Assembly (NCBI GenBank): GCA_030998225.1
Contig: JAPYXD010000308.1
Location: 8,380,001 to 8,444,000, forward strand
Source: Diplolepis rosae
Lineage: Eukaryota; Arthropoda; Insecta; Hymenoptera; Diplolepididae
Reading direction: 5' to 3'
Length of the DNA stretch: 64,000 nt
Made by a program: the position numbers and the translations under genes. Below the pieces are notes generated by a model, which did no database searches, was not told the origin of the DNA, and saw only the letters and a program-made list of their open reading frames with translations. Each line of letters starts with the position of its first letter. Within the stretch, counting starts at the first letter, position 1. Positions 34,882-44,300 of the stretch are shown in pieces.

Positions 34882-35019
34882 ATTTATCGATGTTTTCTGT
34901 ACAACTTTTATGTAAAGTTTCTCACGGTTTTTTACATTTTTCACTTTAGCAAAGTTTACTCCAAAATAGTGGTCATATGTCCAATATTTTATTTAATGTT
35001 TTTATATTTTAGAAATAAA

Positions 35020-35100
35020 GATCTCTGACGAGTACTCCGATCAGAGTCGAAACGTTTGAAAGTATGTAACTTCCTGAGTTATCATTTCTGGACCTTAAAG
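35020..35100 (+). ncRNA. hammerhead-ribozyme-like locus
   Basis: CTGACGA core (35025-35031); stem II G-(bulged U)-ACTC / GAGT-C around CGATCA; then GAAACGTTTG (35049-35058). Core segments are canonical. Stem III is only ACGT, as in the array units. Stem I is not evident because the base before the core is T rather than A. Downstream CTGGACCTTAAAGCCAAT is shared with the minus-strand copy at 6.9 kb and resembles CTGACCCTATGCCAAA in the array units. Confidence 0.65.
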
Positions 35101-35187
35101 CCAATTATTAACAATAAAATCGTATCAAATTTTAAAAATAATATGTGAAATATAAAAAAAAGGCAAGTTTGCAAAATTGTTCAATAA

Positions 35188-35195
35188 TATATAAA
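35188..35195 (+). promoter_or_regulatory. TATA box of LTR-like repeat
   Basis: TATATAAA followed about 44 bases later by TTCAGTC, close to the arthropod initiator TCAGT; the spacing is longer than the usual ~30. Confidence 0.3.
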
Positions 35196-35640
35196 CCCCA
35201 GATTTACCTCTGGAGGTTGTCTTTTCGCTAGTAGCTGTTCAGTCTTCAAGATCTTAACGTCGGTAATCACTCCGTCCGCAAGTCATACTGTCGGTGTCAC
35301 GAATTGGCCCTTCGATATTCGTAAATCGGTATCTTACACAAGGAATAGCTCGGTACTTGGTAAATAAAATCCCTGGTCCTTAAGTGGTGCAAGTCCGGTG
35401 GTCGTGAATTAATAAGTGCCGTTAAATACGTGTATCGTCGTATTAAGTCGAGTTCTGAGAGTTAAATCTACAGAAAACGAACTTAACCAGTGTTTAGCAA
35501 GCAAGTTGGATTGTCTGATACGCTTCCTGTACTACTTGACTAGCACTACTTAACTCCAGCCAGGATTGTGCCGTTATCCAGCTATCAACAAGGAGAAATA
35601 TACGACAAAACTCTTTCTCTTGCCTTCTCAAGCAAGGAAA

Positions 35641-36025
35641 AAGCGTAAGTTATATAAATAAGCATCTCAAAACTTATTATATTAACTATAACGCCAATTG
35701 TAGTGCGTGAGTTGTATACCTAGGCATCTCAAAACCTGGTATATTAGCACAAAACATACAAGTTACATATATAGGCATCTCAAAACCTGTATTAATAACT
35801 TGTAGACGCACACACTTAAACGCGGAAGTCACATATATAGGCATCTCAAAACCTGTATTATTGACTTATATAGACGCACACTTTTAATGCGTGAGTTACA
35901 TATATAGGCATCTCAAAACCTGTATTACTAACTCATAAACGCATAAAACCCTTAATATTGCCTTCTCATCCTGAGAAGTAGTATAAGTCATACACATAAG
36001 CATCTCAAAACTTATTGTATATCTA
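35641..36025 (+). ncRNA. six tandem stem-loops with invariant CATCTCAAAA loop
   Basis: The loop CATCTCAAAA occurs at 35663, 35725, 35776, 35842, 35909 and 36001, each time closed by G-C. The stems covary: AAG/CTT in units 1 and 6 but AGG/CCT in units 2-5; outer stems AGTTA/TAACT, ACAAGTTA/TAACTTGT, AAGTCA/TGACTT and TGAGTTA/TAACTCA in different units. Unit 5 extends to ATGCGT/ACGCAT. A separate hairpin CTTCTC-ATCCT-GAGAAG precedes unit 6. This points to a conserved RNA fold in transcripts of the host repeat. I do not recognise the family. Confidence 0.75.
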
Positions 36026-36230
36026 TCTTTTAATTAATAAAGCTTGTACACCGCAATATAACCAAATTTGTTATTATTGTGAACAACTCGAGCCGCATAG
36101 GTTTGACTAGTGACCACGATCCCACAAAAATATAAATAATCAGAATTTACCACTCTGATTCAATCAGCAAACTTTCCTCCCTTTTCCTAATTTTCCCAAC
36201 CTTCCCTCGCCTTAGCTCGGGACATAACAA

Positions 36231-36926
36231 TGAGCATTTGTAGACCTCATTCAGGCAAACAATTTTTCATCTAAACGTTTTTTATGCATCTTATATATTT
36301 CATCTAAAAAATGGAATTCTTGAATTTTAATCGTATTTTTTGGAATTGAAACGAAAAATATATCTTTTATCAGAAACTGTGTCAGACAAAATTTGTAGAT
36401 CTTTTAGAAACGAACAACTTTGCATTCTTACGTTTTTTTCGTATTTCCAATATTATTGTTAAAAAATTGAATTTTGGATATTCAATATTTTTTTTTTGAA
36501 TTAAAAAGAAAAATATGCATCTTATGAAAAAATGTTACAATTCAAATTTGTAGGACTTTATGTAGAAAATAATATTGTATCATAACGTTTTTTCGTATCT
36601 CGTATAATTTAACTGGAAAATGGAATTTTGATATTGACTTTTTTCGAATTTGAATATGCTGTAAGATTTCTAATTTTGATTTAAGCAAAAAATGTTATCG
36701 GGATAATTTGTAGAGATTCATAAGCACTATCAAAAACCAGTATTGAAATTTTTGATTTTTTCAAAAAGTTATTTTCAAAAACACAAAAGTAGTGCTCAAT
36801 CCCTTAATTTTGATCGGATGTGGCTGGTTAACGAACTTGTCCTTAGTTTTTCGGCTCCGATAAAGTGTGCCAAAGCTCAATTCAATCTGATAATTCTATC
36901 GAGAGTTATGCCGTACACGACCTACT

Positions 36927-36961
<35 letters not shown>

Positions 36962-37080
36962 CTTTCGTAAAAACCCTCTTTTCTGACTCAGGGGGTCTCA
37001 AAACGTAAAGATTTGATGAAATTTTCGAAAGTCATTTTTCACATAAAACCAATACCTTCTCATCCATAATCAGAATGTAA
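36231..37080. repeat. interspersed repeat family A, copy 3 (5' truncated)
   Basis: Aligns with 7715-8420 and partly with 6265-6800, from TTTGTAGACCT through ATGCATCTTATGAAAAAATG to ACCAATACCTTCTCATCC. It lacks the GC-rich hairpin head. Confidence 0.8.
36927..36963. repeat. (CAGA)n microsatellite in family A copy 3
   Basis: About nine tetranucleotides, fewer than in copy 2. Confidence 0.95.
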
Positions 37081-37745
37081 AAAATATTAATTATTTCAAT
37101 TTAACACATTAATGTTACACAATTTTAACTAATTTTTTTAAAATATATTATTATTCATTTTATTAAATGTAAATATAATATTAAATTTAAAATAAATTGT
37201 AAATACATTTTTCAAGTTATTATTAATGGTTTATCATATCGGAATCGTGAGTCGAAAGAATTCGTTTTTTCATATGCGATTTATTCATATCATTTAAAGG
37301 AATGTGTATTAAAATTGTTTGAAGAATCAGGCGACGTGATTTGTATTTAATAAAATAACTACAAAATCAAATTCTATACGCCTGAAAACTCGAGACAAAT
37401 AATTGTACGCACAGGAACTATACACAGTTATATATATTTAAAAATTTTCATATTTTTAACCAAATCAATAAAATTTATCTTATACCATAAAACTCTACTT
37501 CTGAAACAAGACATAATAAATTTAATTTTGGAAATTTGAATAAACTTAACACAATAAAACTGTACGATAAAAGAGAAAACCCCATTGAACATAATTTTAT
37601 TAATAATTTTTTAAGCACGATAAAATTGTATACTAAATTATAGAAATTAAATTTTGTACATTCAAATGAAAACAATCTGAATTGTGCATGAGACTAAAAA
37701 TAGTAAATTCTTTCGACTATGGCGATATAAAATTAAAATACAACT
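37081..37745. other. AT-rich stretch
   Basis: No gene or defined repeat recognised. Confidence 0.5.
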
Positions 37746-37748
37746 ATA

Positions 37749-37995
37749 CAATGTATGTATATTCGACATTCGACGGGCGGCAGATCGAATGCCGAAAATC
37801 CGAAGAAGGGTGCTTCGGATGTCGAATATTCGACAGTCGACGGACGGGCGATCGAATGTCGAAAATCCGACATCCGAAGAAGGGCGCTTCGAATGTCCAA
37901 TATTCGACATTCGACTATGCGGCCGATCGAATCGAAAAAATCCGATCCGACAAATAAGGCGAATCGAATCGAATTTTCGACATTCGATCCGACAG
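37749..37995. repeat. cluster of palindromic TCGAATATTCGA repeats
   Basis: Irregular tandem reiteration of ATTCGACATTCGAC, GATCGAATG(T/C)CGAAAATCCG and CCGAAGAAGGG(T/C)GCTTCGGATG. The units are themselves near-palindromic, so six overlapping ORFs on both strands are by-products. A shorter cluster of the same units lies at 38425-38545. Confidence 0.8.
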
Positions 37996-38009
37996 AATGC
38001 ACACGTCTA

Positions 38010-38140
38010 GTGCCAATGCACACAATTCGGGAAATTACGAGACTCGCGACAATGCTCGCAGGACTGATCGCGCCTCGGCTTCGATCTCCTGCGAGCATTG
38101 TCGCTTGTCACGCAATAACCCTCATTGTATGCATAGGCAC
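38010..38140. repeat. palindromic MITE, ~131 bp
   Basis: Inner arms GCGACAATGCTCGCAGGA and TCCTGCGAGCATTGTCGC are perfect 18-mers. The outer arms GTGCCAATGCACACAAT and ATTGTATGCATAGGCAC are imperfect. GC-richer than the surroundings. Confidence 0.8.
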
Positions 38141-38154
38141 GTAATATACTATTA

Positions 38155-38430
38155 ATTCCAGTTATCCTAAGTATCATAAAGTTGGACTTATATGTCATTT
38201 GGTTGATAAAGCAGTTAAACTCTCGGATAAAGAATTTCATGACAAAAATTTGGAGATAGTTAAAAGAATACTTTACAATATCAATTTTCCAAAAAAATTT
38301 GTTCTGGGTCACATCAAAAAAAGATTATTTAATATTAGTAGTAAAAATAATAATCCATCAGAGTCGTCACGTAATTTTTCTCCTGAGAGTATTCTTTGTG
38401 TACCTTATATTGAAGGCTTATCAGAAAATC
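38155..38430 (+). pseudogene. Penelope-like RT fragment, plus strand
   Basis: Encodes KVGLICHLVDKAVKLSDKEF and on to SSRNFSPESILCVPYIEGL. This is homologous to the C-terminal RT/linker part of the minus-strand element at 41642-41900, so it is a second copy of that family in opposite orientation. It is cut on the left near the SYPKYH equivalent and on the right by the TCGAATATTCGA repeat cluster. Because its linker is uninterrupted, it shows how the other copy read before the SINE insertion. Confidence 0.8.
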
Positions 38431-38545
38431 GAATGCCGAAAATCCGAAGAAGGGTGCTTCGGATGTCGAATATTCGACATTCGACGGACAGCCGATCGAA
38501 TGTCGTAAATCCGACATCCGAAGAAGGGCGCTTCGAATTTACAAA
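38425..38545. repeat. second TCGAATATTCGA repeat cluster
   Basis: Same units as at 37749-37995, directly fused to the end of the Penelope fragment. Confidence 0.75.
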
Positions 38546-38564
38546 TTTAGTAATTATTGTATTC

Positions 38565-39350
38565 ATATAAAACTTTGAACATTTATTGACTTTGAATTTC
38601 ATCTTCCTACGATATCTGAAGAACAGACAAATTAGAAATTACAAAATATTTCATTTAAAAAATTGAACTTGTCCATATGATCTTGTGAAAAAGTAACAAG
38701 TTTTGATCACTTGAAACAAGAATTTTCATGTAAAATTTCAAGTCAATAAAACTACTTACATGGTCATCTGAAAATATCATTGAACACATTTTTTAGTTTT
38801 ATAATTTATGTACTTCTATTAGAAATTTTTTCCTTTACGTAGAGTATTTGATTTTTCGTTAAAAACCGTAAGATGAAAATATTTCTAAGATAAAATTGAG
38901 TATATCAATTTTAAACTTAAATAGGCAATTAAATTTTCCATTAAAACATTCTTCTTAATAGAAAATAATTATCCGATTAAAATTTATTTAAATATACGGG
39001 TAAGATGTATGGAACTTCGAAATTCATGAGTTAAGATTTAATTTGAAAACCTAAAATTCTTTTCAATTTTTGAATTGGTTAAAATTCTAAATATTGATTG
39101 GTATTAAATTTTACTGAACGTTTATTTTTCAACTGTTAAAATCTTTATACAATTTTGTAGGACCTTGCAGATGTTCAAATCAACCAGATTTTTTCAAAAA
39201 TATTAAAAAAAGAAGTATTATTTCTTCAACTACATATTTTGTAAATTCGAAATTGTCGCCTGCTTCCCGCCTTTTTTGCACGGAGTCGGGAAAAATTCAA
39301 TTCTCCATTTCGACTCTATAACAGACAGCGTGGAATCTAAAAATAGCAAT
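38565..39350 (-). repeat. left arm of a long diverged inverted pair
   Basis: Its reverse complement aligns over about 770 bases with 43530-44300 (shared words ATTTTTAGATT, TCGAAATTAAGAATTG/TCGAAATGGAGAATTG, TTTTGTA(A/G)TT, AATTTGTCTG). Identity looks moderate, so the pair is old. The arms enclose the Penelope/SINE region. Confidence 0.65.
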
Positions 39351-40251
39351 GCATGGAGGAAGTGAGAAGGATAAGGAGAAGTTGGAGGTGTCGTTCACGC
39401 ACGAAGAACGACAAGGAAGGAACAAAAGCAGCGCTCCCCGTCGTCTCTCCCTACTCGCTTCACATGGATACGGCGTGCAATCGTGCACACTGATATCCCT
39501 CCCTTTTAAGTACCTGAAAGACCCTAAGGGTCATTCAATAAAATTTAAATCGTTTTGCTGAATCTAGAAACCTTAAAAATATTTGCTGTGGAACATCGTC
39601 TTTAAATATAACTTATGATAAGTTACCGTATTAAATTTTGAATGATCATGTCTCGAAATATGAGATTTTAACATGGGCTCTTATGGAGTCATTTCGCGGG
39701 CTCATAATATCACTAATTTGCGAAAATTTTTTTGGTGCCGGCGTTGCGGAAAACTATGGAACCGTTGGGAAATTGCATAAGAATATTAATTTTTCTTTGA
39801 AAATCGTATCTTACCGTATGTCTTAGAAGGTTATATAAATGAAGAAATGCCATCAATCCGATCTATCACTTTATTTTAAAAAAGGATTCAAATTCCTCTA
39901 GCTTTCAACCCTCAATTTAAGTCCTTTTCAAGAGCTGTCAAAAATCATATAAATTCTAAAATTATTTACACATTCATCACTATGGAAAATAAACAGGAAA
40001 TATTTTTAACAAAAACAGAACTTACATAAAAAAGTCAGTAGATAAATCATGTCCAAAACACTTATTTTTCATAAAATGTGAATAAAATAAAAATTAAATA
40101 AAATTAAAAACTACATATTATGGTCGAAGTCAAGCGGACACTAACTTACAACTAAACAAATACAATCGAGGATGAGAAACAGAGAGGTCGGAGAATAATA
40201 AATAAGATGGCAATATCGAGTATAAAAGCTTAAAAATAAAAATAAATCAAA
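39351..40251. other. unassigned stretch between inverted arm and Penelope end
   Basis: A purine-rich/GC-richer part (39355-39520) lies next to the arm, then AT-rich sequence. ORFs at 39349-39561 and 39638-39826 have no domains that I recognise. Confidence 0.4.
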
Positions 40252-40892
40252 TCATTTCTGTTTCATCAATTTTTTAAATAAGGAATCATATAACGGATTC
40301 AAACTCTCAGTGTCCTGTCTTTTATTTATATTGGAAGGGTTAGTTTTTATGTGGATCATTTCGAAAATTACCCTTTTTTTCCAATTAGTTTCAATATCCA
40401 GGATTTTCACATCATTCCACCTAAAATCATGGTTTTTCTCCAACCGATGCTCAGAGACTACACTGATTTGTTGAGAACGATGTGAAATGTTATTAAAATG
40501 TTCCCTGATTCTCGAAGAAATCTTGCGTTTAGTTTGACCCACATAAACAGCTGGACAATTGTCACATTCAATTTTATGGTGCATTTATACCTCTGTCTGT
40601 CTGACCGGTGCGGACAGAAAATACATAAGAGTAAAGGAGACAGACAGTGTAAAATTGGAAAAAGAAAATGTCTGTCTTTTTTGCTCTTATGTATTTTTTG
40701 TCAGCAACGGCCAGGCAGACAGAGGTATAAATGTACCATTATAGACCAAGTTTATTCTATCATCTATTGGAAGATTATCTTTCCCTTTAATAATCAGTTT
40801 AGAATTCTTTTGATTTTTAACAGAATAAACTACATTGATGTTATGTTCAGAACAAATTTTATTCAGTCTTTCTGATAAGCCTTCAATATAAG
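40252..40892 (-). pseudogene. Penelope-like linker and GIY-YIG endonuclease
   Basis: Upstream on the minus strand (40892-40739) is linker sequence of the IEGLSERLNKICSEHNINVV type, ending at VYNGTF where a foldback element intervenes. After it (40584-40252) comes the endonuclease: CDNCPAVYVGQTKRKISSRI is the YIG half with the catalytic Arg region. It is followed by REHFNNI, a conserved SEHRLEKNHDFRWNDVKIL block and a terminal NPLYDSLFKKL ending at TAA/TGA near 40252. GIY-YIG domains nick the target during insertion. The GIY half is destroyed by the foldback insertion. Confidence 0.85.
40577..40738. repeat. 162-bp foldback inside the Penelope endonuclease
   Basis: Starts TGGTGCATTTATACCTCTGT and ends ACAGAGGTATAAATGTACCA. 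Arms of about 65-70 bp with few mismatches (ACATAAGAGTAAAGGAGACA versus its complement) flank a 20-bp centre. Confidence 0.8.
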
Positions 40893-40905
40893 GTACACAA
40901 AGAAT

Positions 40906-41164
40906 TTCAAATTAATCAGGTGAGTTTGAAATTTTTGTCACTGCCTACATTATCGGAGGTTCACTAGTCGCGTATCAGATAGGATACGTTGTCGACAGGT
41001 GTCCTTGTAGACAATTTCAAAATCTTATATCGCAAATAATGCAATTGAATTCAAATATTTAAAGAATTTGAAAATCTTTCTGTGGAAAAAAAGACGCTTT
41101 CGACTGCGCTGGGATTCGAGCCCAGGTCTTTCGATTGCCGGTCGACTGCTCTAACCACTGGTCG
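40906..41164 (-). repeat. SINE copy a (left palindrome arm)
   Basis: tRNA-like head at the inner end, about 180-bp body, and tail TTCAAATTAATCAGG at the outer end, starting exactly at the target duplication. Confidence 0.85.
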
Positions 41165-41434
41165 GACGCCTGTGTAGCTCAGTGGTTAGAGCAGTCGACC
41201 GGCAATCGAAAGACCTGGGCTCGAATCCCAGCGCAGTCGAAAGCGTCCTTTTTTCCACAGAAAGATTTTCAAATTCTTTAAATATTTGAATTCAATTGCA
41301 TTATTTGCGATATAAGATTTTGAAATTGTCTACGAGGACACCTGTCGATAACGTATCCTATCTGATACGCGACTAGTGAACCTCCGATAATGTAGGCAGT
41401 GACAAAAATTTCAAACTCACCTGATTAATTTGAA
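41165..41434 (+). repeat. SINE copy b (right palindrome arm)
   Basis: A box TAGCTCAGTGG (41175-41185) and B box GGCTCGAATCC (41218-41228). D-arm GCTC/GAGC and T-arm CTGGG/CCCAG are perfect and a 7-bp acceptor is nearly complete. The anticodon stem is weak and the base expected to be U33 is C, so this is a tRNA-derived SINE head and not a functional tRNA. The Pol III promoter elements look intact. Confidence 0.85.
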
Positions 41435-41628
41435 ATCAATTTACAGCCGCAAGGCAGAGCCACTTGGCGATATAAGGAGATCTTCCTGTGGAGAATTAGA
41501 TGTCGGACCCCTGTGTAGCTCAGTGGTTAGAGCAGTCGACCGGCAATCGAAAGACCTGGGCTCGAATCCCAGCGCAGTCGAAAGCGTCTTTTTTTCCACA
41601 GAAAGATTTTCAAATTCTTTAAATATTT
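41435..41628 (+). repeat. SINE copy c with distinct leader
   Basis: A 75-base leader (AAGGCAGAGCCACTTGGCG, then GAGATCTTCCTGTGGAG) precedes the same tRNA-like head (A box at about 41516). The body is truncated at CAAATTCTTTAAATATTT. The leader-head-tail arrangement is repeated at 60.3 kb. Confidence 0.85.
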
Positions 41629-41641
41629 GTACACAAAGAAT

Positions 41642-42720
41642 ACTCTCAGGAGAAAAATTACGTGACGACTCTGTTGGATTATTATTTTTACTACTAATAT
41701 TAAATAATATTTTTTTTATGTGACCCAGAACAAATTTTTTTAGAAAATTATTATTGTAAAGTATTCTTTTAACTATCTCCAAATTTTTGTCATGAAATTC
41801 TTTATCCAAGAGTTTGACTGCTTTATCAACCAAATGAAATATAAGTCCAACTTTATGACACTTAGGATGACTGGAATTAAAATCAATAAATCTTCCAGAA
41901 GACGTAGGCTTGATATACCAATCAAAAACAAGACCTTTGCTCTTTCGTATAATTTTAATATCCAGAAAATTACTAGTTTTATCCAATTCCGTTTCAAAAG
42001 TAAATTGCAACCTAGGATGATAAGAATTGAAACAATGTAACATTGAATCAACATCTGTAGATGGAATTCCAGTTATAATATCATCCACATAACGTTTGAA
42101 AAAAATGGGTTTAAAACTCAATTTGTTCAAACAGTTATCTTCTAAATACGTCATAAGAAAGTCTGCTACGATAGGAGAAATAGGGAACCCTTAGCTGTTC
42201 CATAGACCTGTTCAAAAAACTGACCATTAAAACCAAAACTAGTGGAATTCATGACAAATAATGTACTAGCAATGATCTCATTTAAGGGTAACTTAGTTGC
42301 GCTACCTAAGCTAGGAAATCTTTTTTTAATTGACTCAACAACCAAATGTCGAGGAATATTAGAAAATAATGACTTAACACCGAAAAAAACCAAAATGTGA
42401 TCCTCAGGGAGAACAATATCTTTTAATTCATTAACCAAATGTAAACTATATCTCACATAGCTCAAAGAGTTAGGAACCTTTTTCAAAATATTTTGCAAAT
42501 ATTATAGGTAGGACTATCAAGAGAAGATATTATAATTCTTAATGGATTATCAGGCTTATGTATTTTGGGTAACCCGTACGCTCTTGGTAAATTACAATCT
42601 GTGATGTTAAGTGACCTGAAAGTTTGTTCCGAAATATATTCCTTCATTTTCCACCTCTTAACAATTTCCTTACACTTACCTTTAATTTTATTAATAGGGT
42701 TCTTGTCCAATGTTTTGTAC
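41642..42720 (-). pseudogene. Penelope-like reverse transcriptase, frameshifted
   Basis: In order on the minus strand: PRAYGLPKIHKPDNPLRIII (42600-42540), the RT1-2 block typical of Penelope RTs; a frame break near 42490; motif A as ILVFFGVKSLFSNIP, where the catalytic Asp expected in front of V is Gly; a degenerate motif B (YGTAKGS); another break near 42160; then the active-site KRYVDDIITG and the thumb-like NSYHPRLQFTFE...FLDIKI block. Loss of the motif A Asp alone would abolish polymerisation. The frame runs on into the SINE, giving a spurious fused tail (ALGFEPRSFDCRSTALTTEL) that comes from tRNA-like sequence. Confidence 0.88.
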
Positions 42721-43529
42721 GTTCCTATGTTATTTCGAAATAAACGCCAGAAAACAAGAATAAAAAGAAAGTGAAATCCTTATTTCCGCTCAGCTGACGA
42801 TAACACTATTGTTGTCATCTCGTCGGATGAGTCCGCGATTGGATCCCGAGTGATTGGCGCAGCGCGATGATTGCCGAAGTTCACCGAAAGAAATACTCCG
42901 AGAGTCAAATAAATATTGTAAATTAATGGCAAACATTTTTTTCTCAATCGTTATAGGTATTAATAGTAAATTATAACGGAAAAATATTTTCCGCACAATG
43001 TTCGGAATTTCGCAACGCGCATGAAATATTTTCGAAAAATTGTTATAGTTGCTCATTTGATCGCTACTGGACTACCTTAATTGCTGATTTCTCATTTCAC
43101 GTTGTCTGTTTTGATTTAAAAATTGTCTATGATTTGCCCACTTTTTTTTACTTAAATTTTCTTGACTATTATCATGAAACGATCACAATTCACGTCAGCT
43201 GATGGTGGCCACGATATACTAAAGATATAGTATACGCGGCGCAGTAGGAACTCAAGGGTAGCGGTACCGACAGTCTCCGCTAGGCTCGCAGCGCAAGCTT
43301 ACCCGCTGTAGACCCGAAACCGCGTGTCTATAACCGGGCGCACTTAATTCTCAGCGGTATCTCCAGCCCAGTGTCTCCAGAACGTGGGATTTTTCGGCCC
43401 CCACCACGTTCCCATCTGGGAGAAACACATGCAAACGTGGCGTGGCAGTGTGTCGGCTCTGCTACACGCTGCGGTCACCAGCTTCGTGTAAAGCCGAAGG
43501 TGCACGAAGACGGACTTCGTTACAATGCT
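42721..43529. other. unassigned stretch, GC-rich in its second half
   Basis: 43210-43520 is distinctly GC-rich (CGGCGCAGTAGGAACTC, then AACGTGGGATTTTTCGGCCC) without a recognisable gene. ORFs at 42790-43056 and 43442-43711 have no domains that I know. It could be part of the element that carries the inverted arms. Confidence 0.4.
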
Positions 43530-44300
43530 TGAGTTTTCAAGTTATTTTTAGATTTCACGCTTTCGTTTATCGAGTCGAAATTAAGAATTGTATTTTTCTC
43601 GAGTACGTGCAAAAGAGGCGCGAAGCAGACGACGAATTTGAATTTACGAAGTATATAGTTCAAGAAATAACACTTTTCTTCAATTTCTTGAAGAAAGTCT
43701 GCATGAAATAAACATCAGTATGATCTTGGAAAATTTCATGAGGATTTCAACACTTCAAAAATAAACTTTCAGTGAAATTTAGTGACAATAAATGTATAAA
43801 ATTTGAATCAATATATAATTTTCCATTCAAATTTATATACTTCTTACTAATTTTGTACATTTAACAATTTTTCAATTAGAACAATATTTTCTATCAAGAT
43901 AAAATGAACATAAAATTCAAGTTCATAATTTATATTTTCAGTTATATGTTAGAAATATTTTCATCTCATATTTTTGTAGCCTACGCACAAACTTTTCATT
44001 CCAAAACTTAAAATCTCTACGTAAATGGAAAATTGTCTAATAGCAGTAGATAAATTAAAAAGCTAAAATATGTGTTTATTGGTATTTCCATATTAACATA
44101 TAAATATCAATCAACTTTAAATTTTACATAAAAATGTTCGTTCGAAGTGTTCAAATCTTGTTACAATTTGACAAGATTTTATGGAGGAGTGCAATCTTTT
44201 GGATGAAATATTTTGTAGTTCTTAATTTGTCTGTCCGTCTGAAATCGTAGTAAGATTTGAACAGTAAACAACAAATTTTCCAATAGAATTCAGGATCAAT
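43530..44300 (+). repeat. right arm of the long inverted pair
   Basis: Counterpart of 38565-39350 in opposite orientation; begins around ATTTTTAGATTTCACGC and runs to AATTTGTCTGTCCGTCTGAA. Confidence 0.65.

Larger units (their letters stand above)
35178..36229 (+). repeat. LTR-like unclassified repeat with TATA box and stem-loop array
   Basis: Starts TGTTCAATAATATATAAACC and ends GGGACATAACA, so the ends are TGTT...AACA. TATATAAA lies at 35188-35195, a TCAGTC initiator-like word near 35239 and an AATAAA near 36037. The sequence is less AT-rich than its flanks. A solo LTR would fit, though the TATA box is unusually near the 5' edge and I see no target duplication. No ORF. The right edge meets family A copy 3. 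Confidence 0.45.
40906..41628. repeat. 723-bp palindromic tRNA-SINE composite with 13-bp TSD
   Basis: GTACACAAAGAAT stands on both sides (40893-40905 and 41629-41641), a perfect target duplication, so the segment inserted as one unit. It contains three tRNA-like heads: one minus (about 41098-41160), one plus (41166-41245) and one plus (41510-41585). The first two belong to a palindrome with 254-bp arms (40907-41160 and 41180-41433) differing at only a few positions. Confidence 0.9.
40252..42720 (-). mobile_element. broken Penelope-like element (RT + GIY-YIG)
   Basis: Minus-strand retroelement of the Penelope class: RT followed by a GIY-YIG endonuclease, a combination specific to these elements. 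The upstream N-terminus and terminal repeats are not recognisable. Two insertions interrupt it: a 162-bp foldback (40577-40738) just before the endonuclease motif and a 723-bp SINE composite (40906-41628) in the linker. There are also several frameshifts. Confidence 0.9.

Noticed and set aside
35178..36229. Firm call of a solo LTR
   Set aside because: The ends are TGTT...AACA with TATA and AATAAA, but the TATA box is only ten bases from the edge and no target duplication was found, so it is listed only as LTR-like.
37682..38144. Six overlapping ORFs around 37.7-38.1 kb
   Set aside because: Products of palindromic repeats read in all frames.
41166..41245. tRNA gene
   Set aside because: The D and T arms are good, but the anticodon stem is weak, C stands where U33 is required, and the sequence recurs inside TSD-flanked repeats. 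It is a SINE head.
41441..41640. C-terminal tail of the Penelope ORF (ALGFEPRSFDC...)
   Set aside because: Translation of the inserted SINE's tRNA-like head; the plus-strand Penelope fragment at 38.2-38.4 kb shows the original continuation is different.
42810..42850. A further hammerhead (GGATGAGTCCGCGATTGG)
   Set aside because: It lacks the CUGANGA start and a following GAAA; only a superficial match.
43210..43520. CpG-island-like promoter of a host gene
   Set aside because: GC-rich, but no downstream coding exon or promoter elements can be supported; left unassigned.
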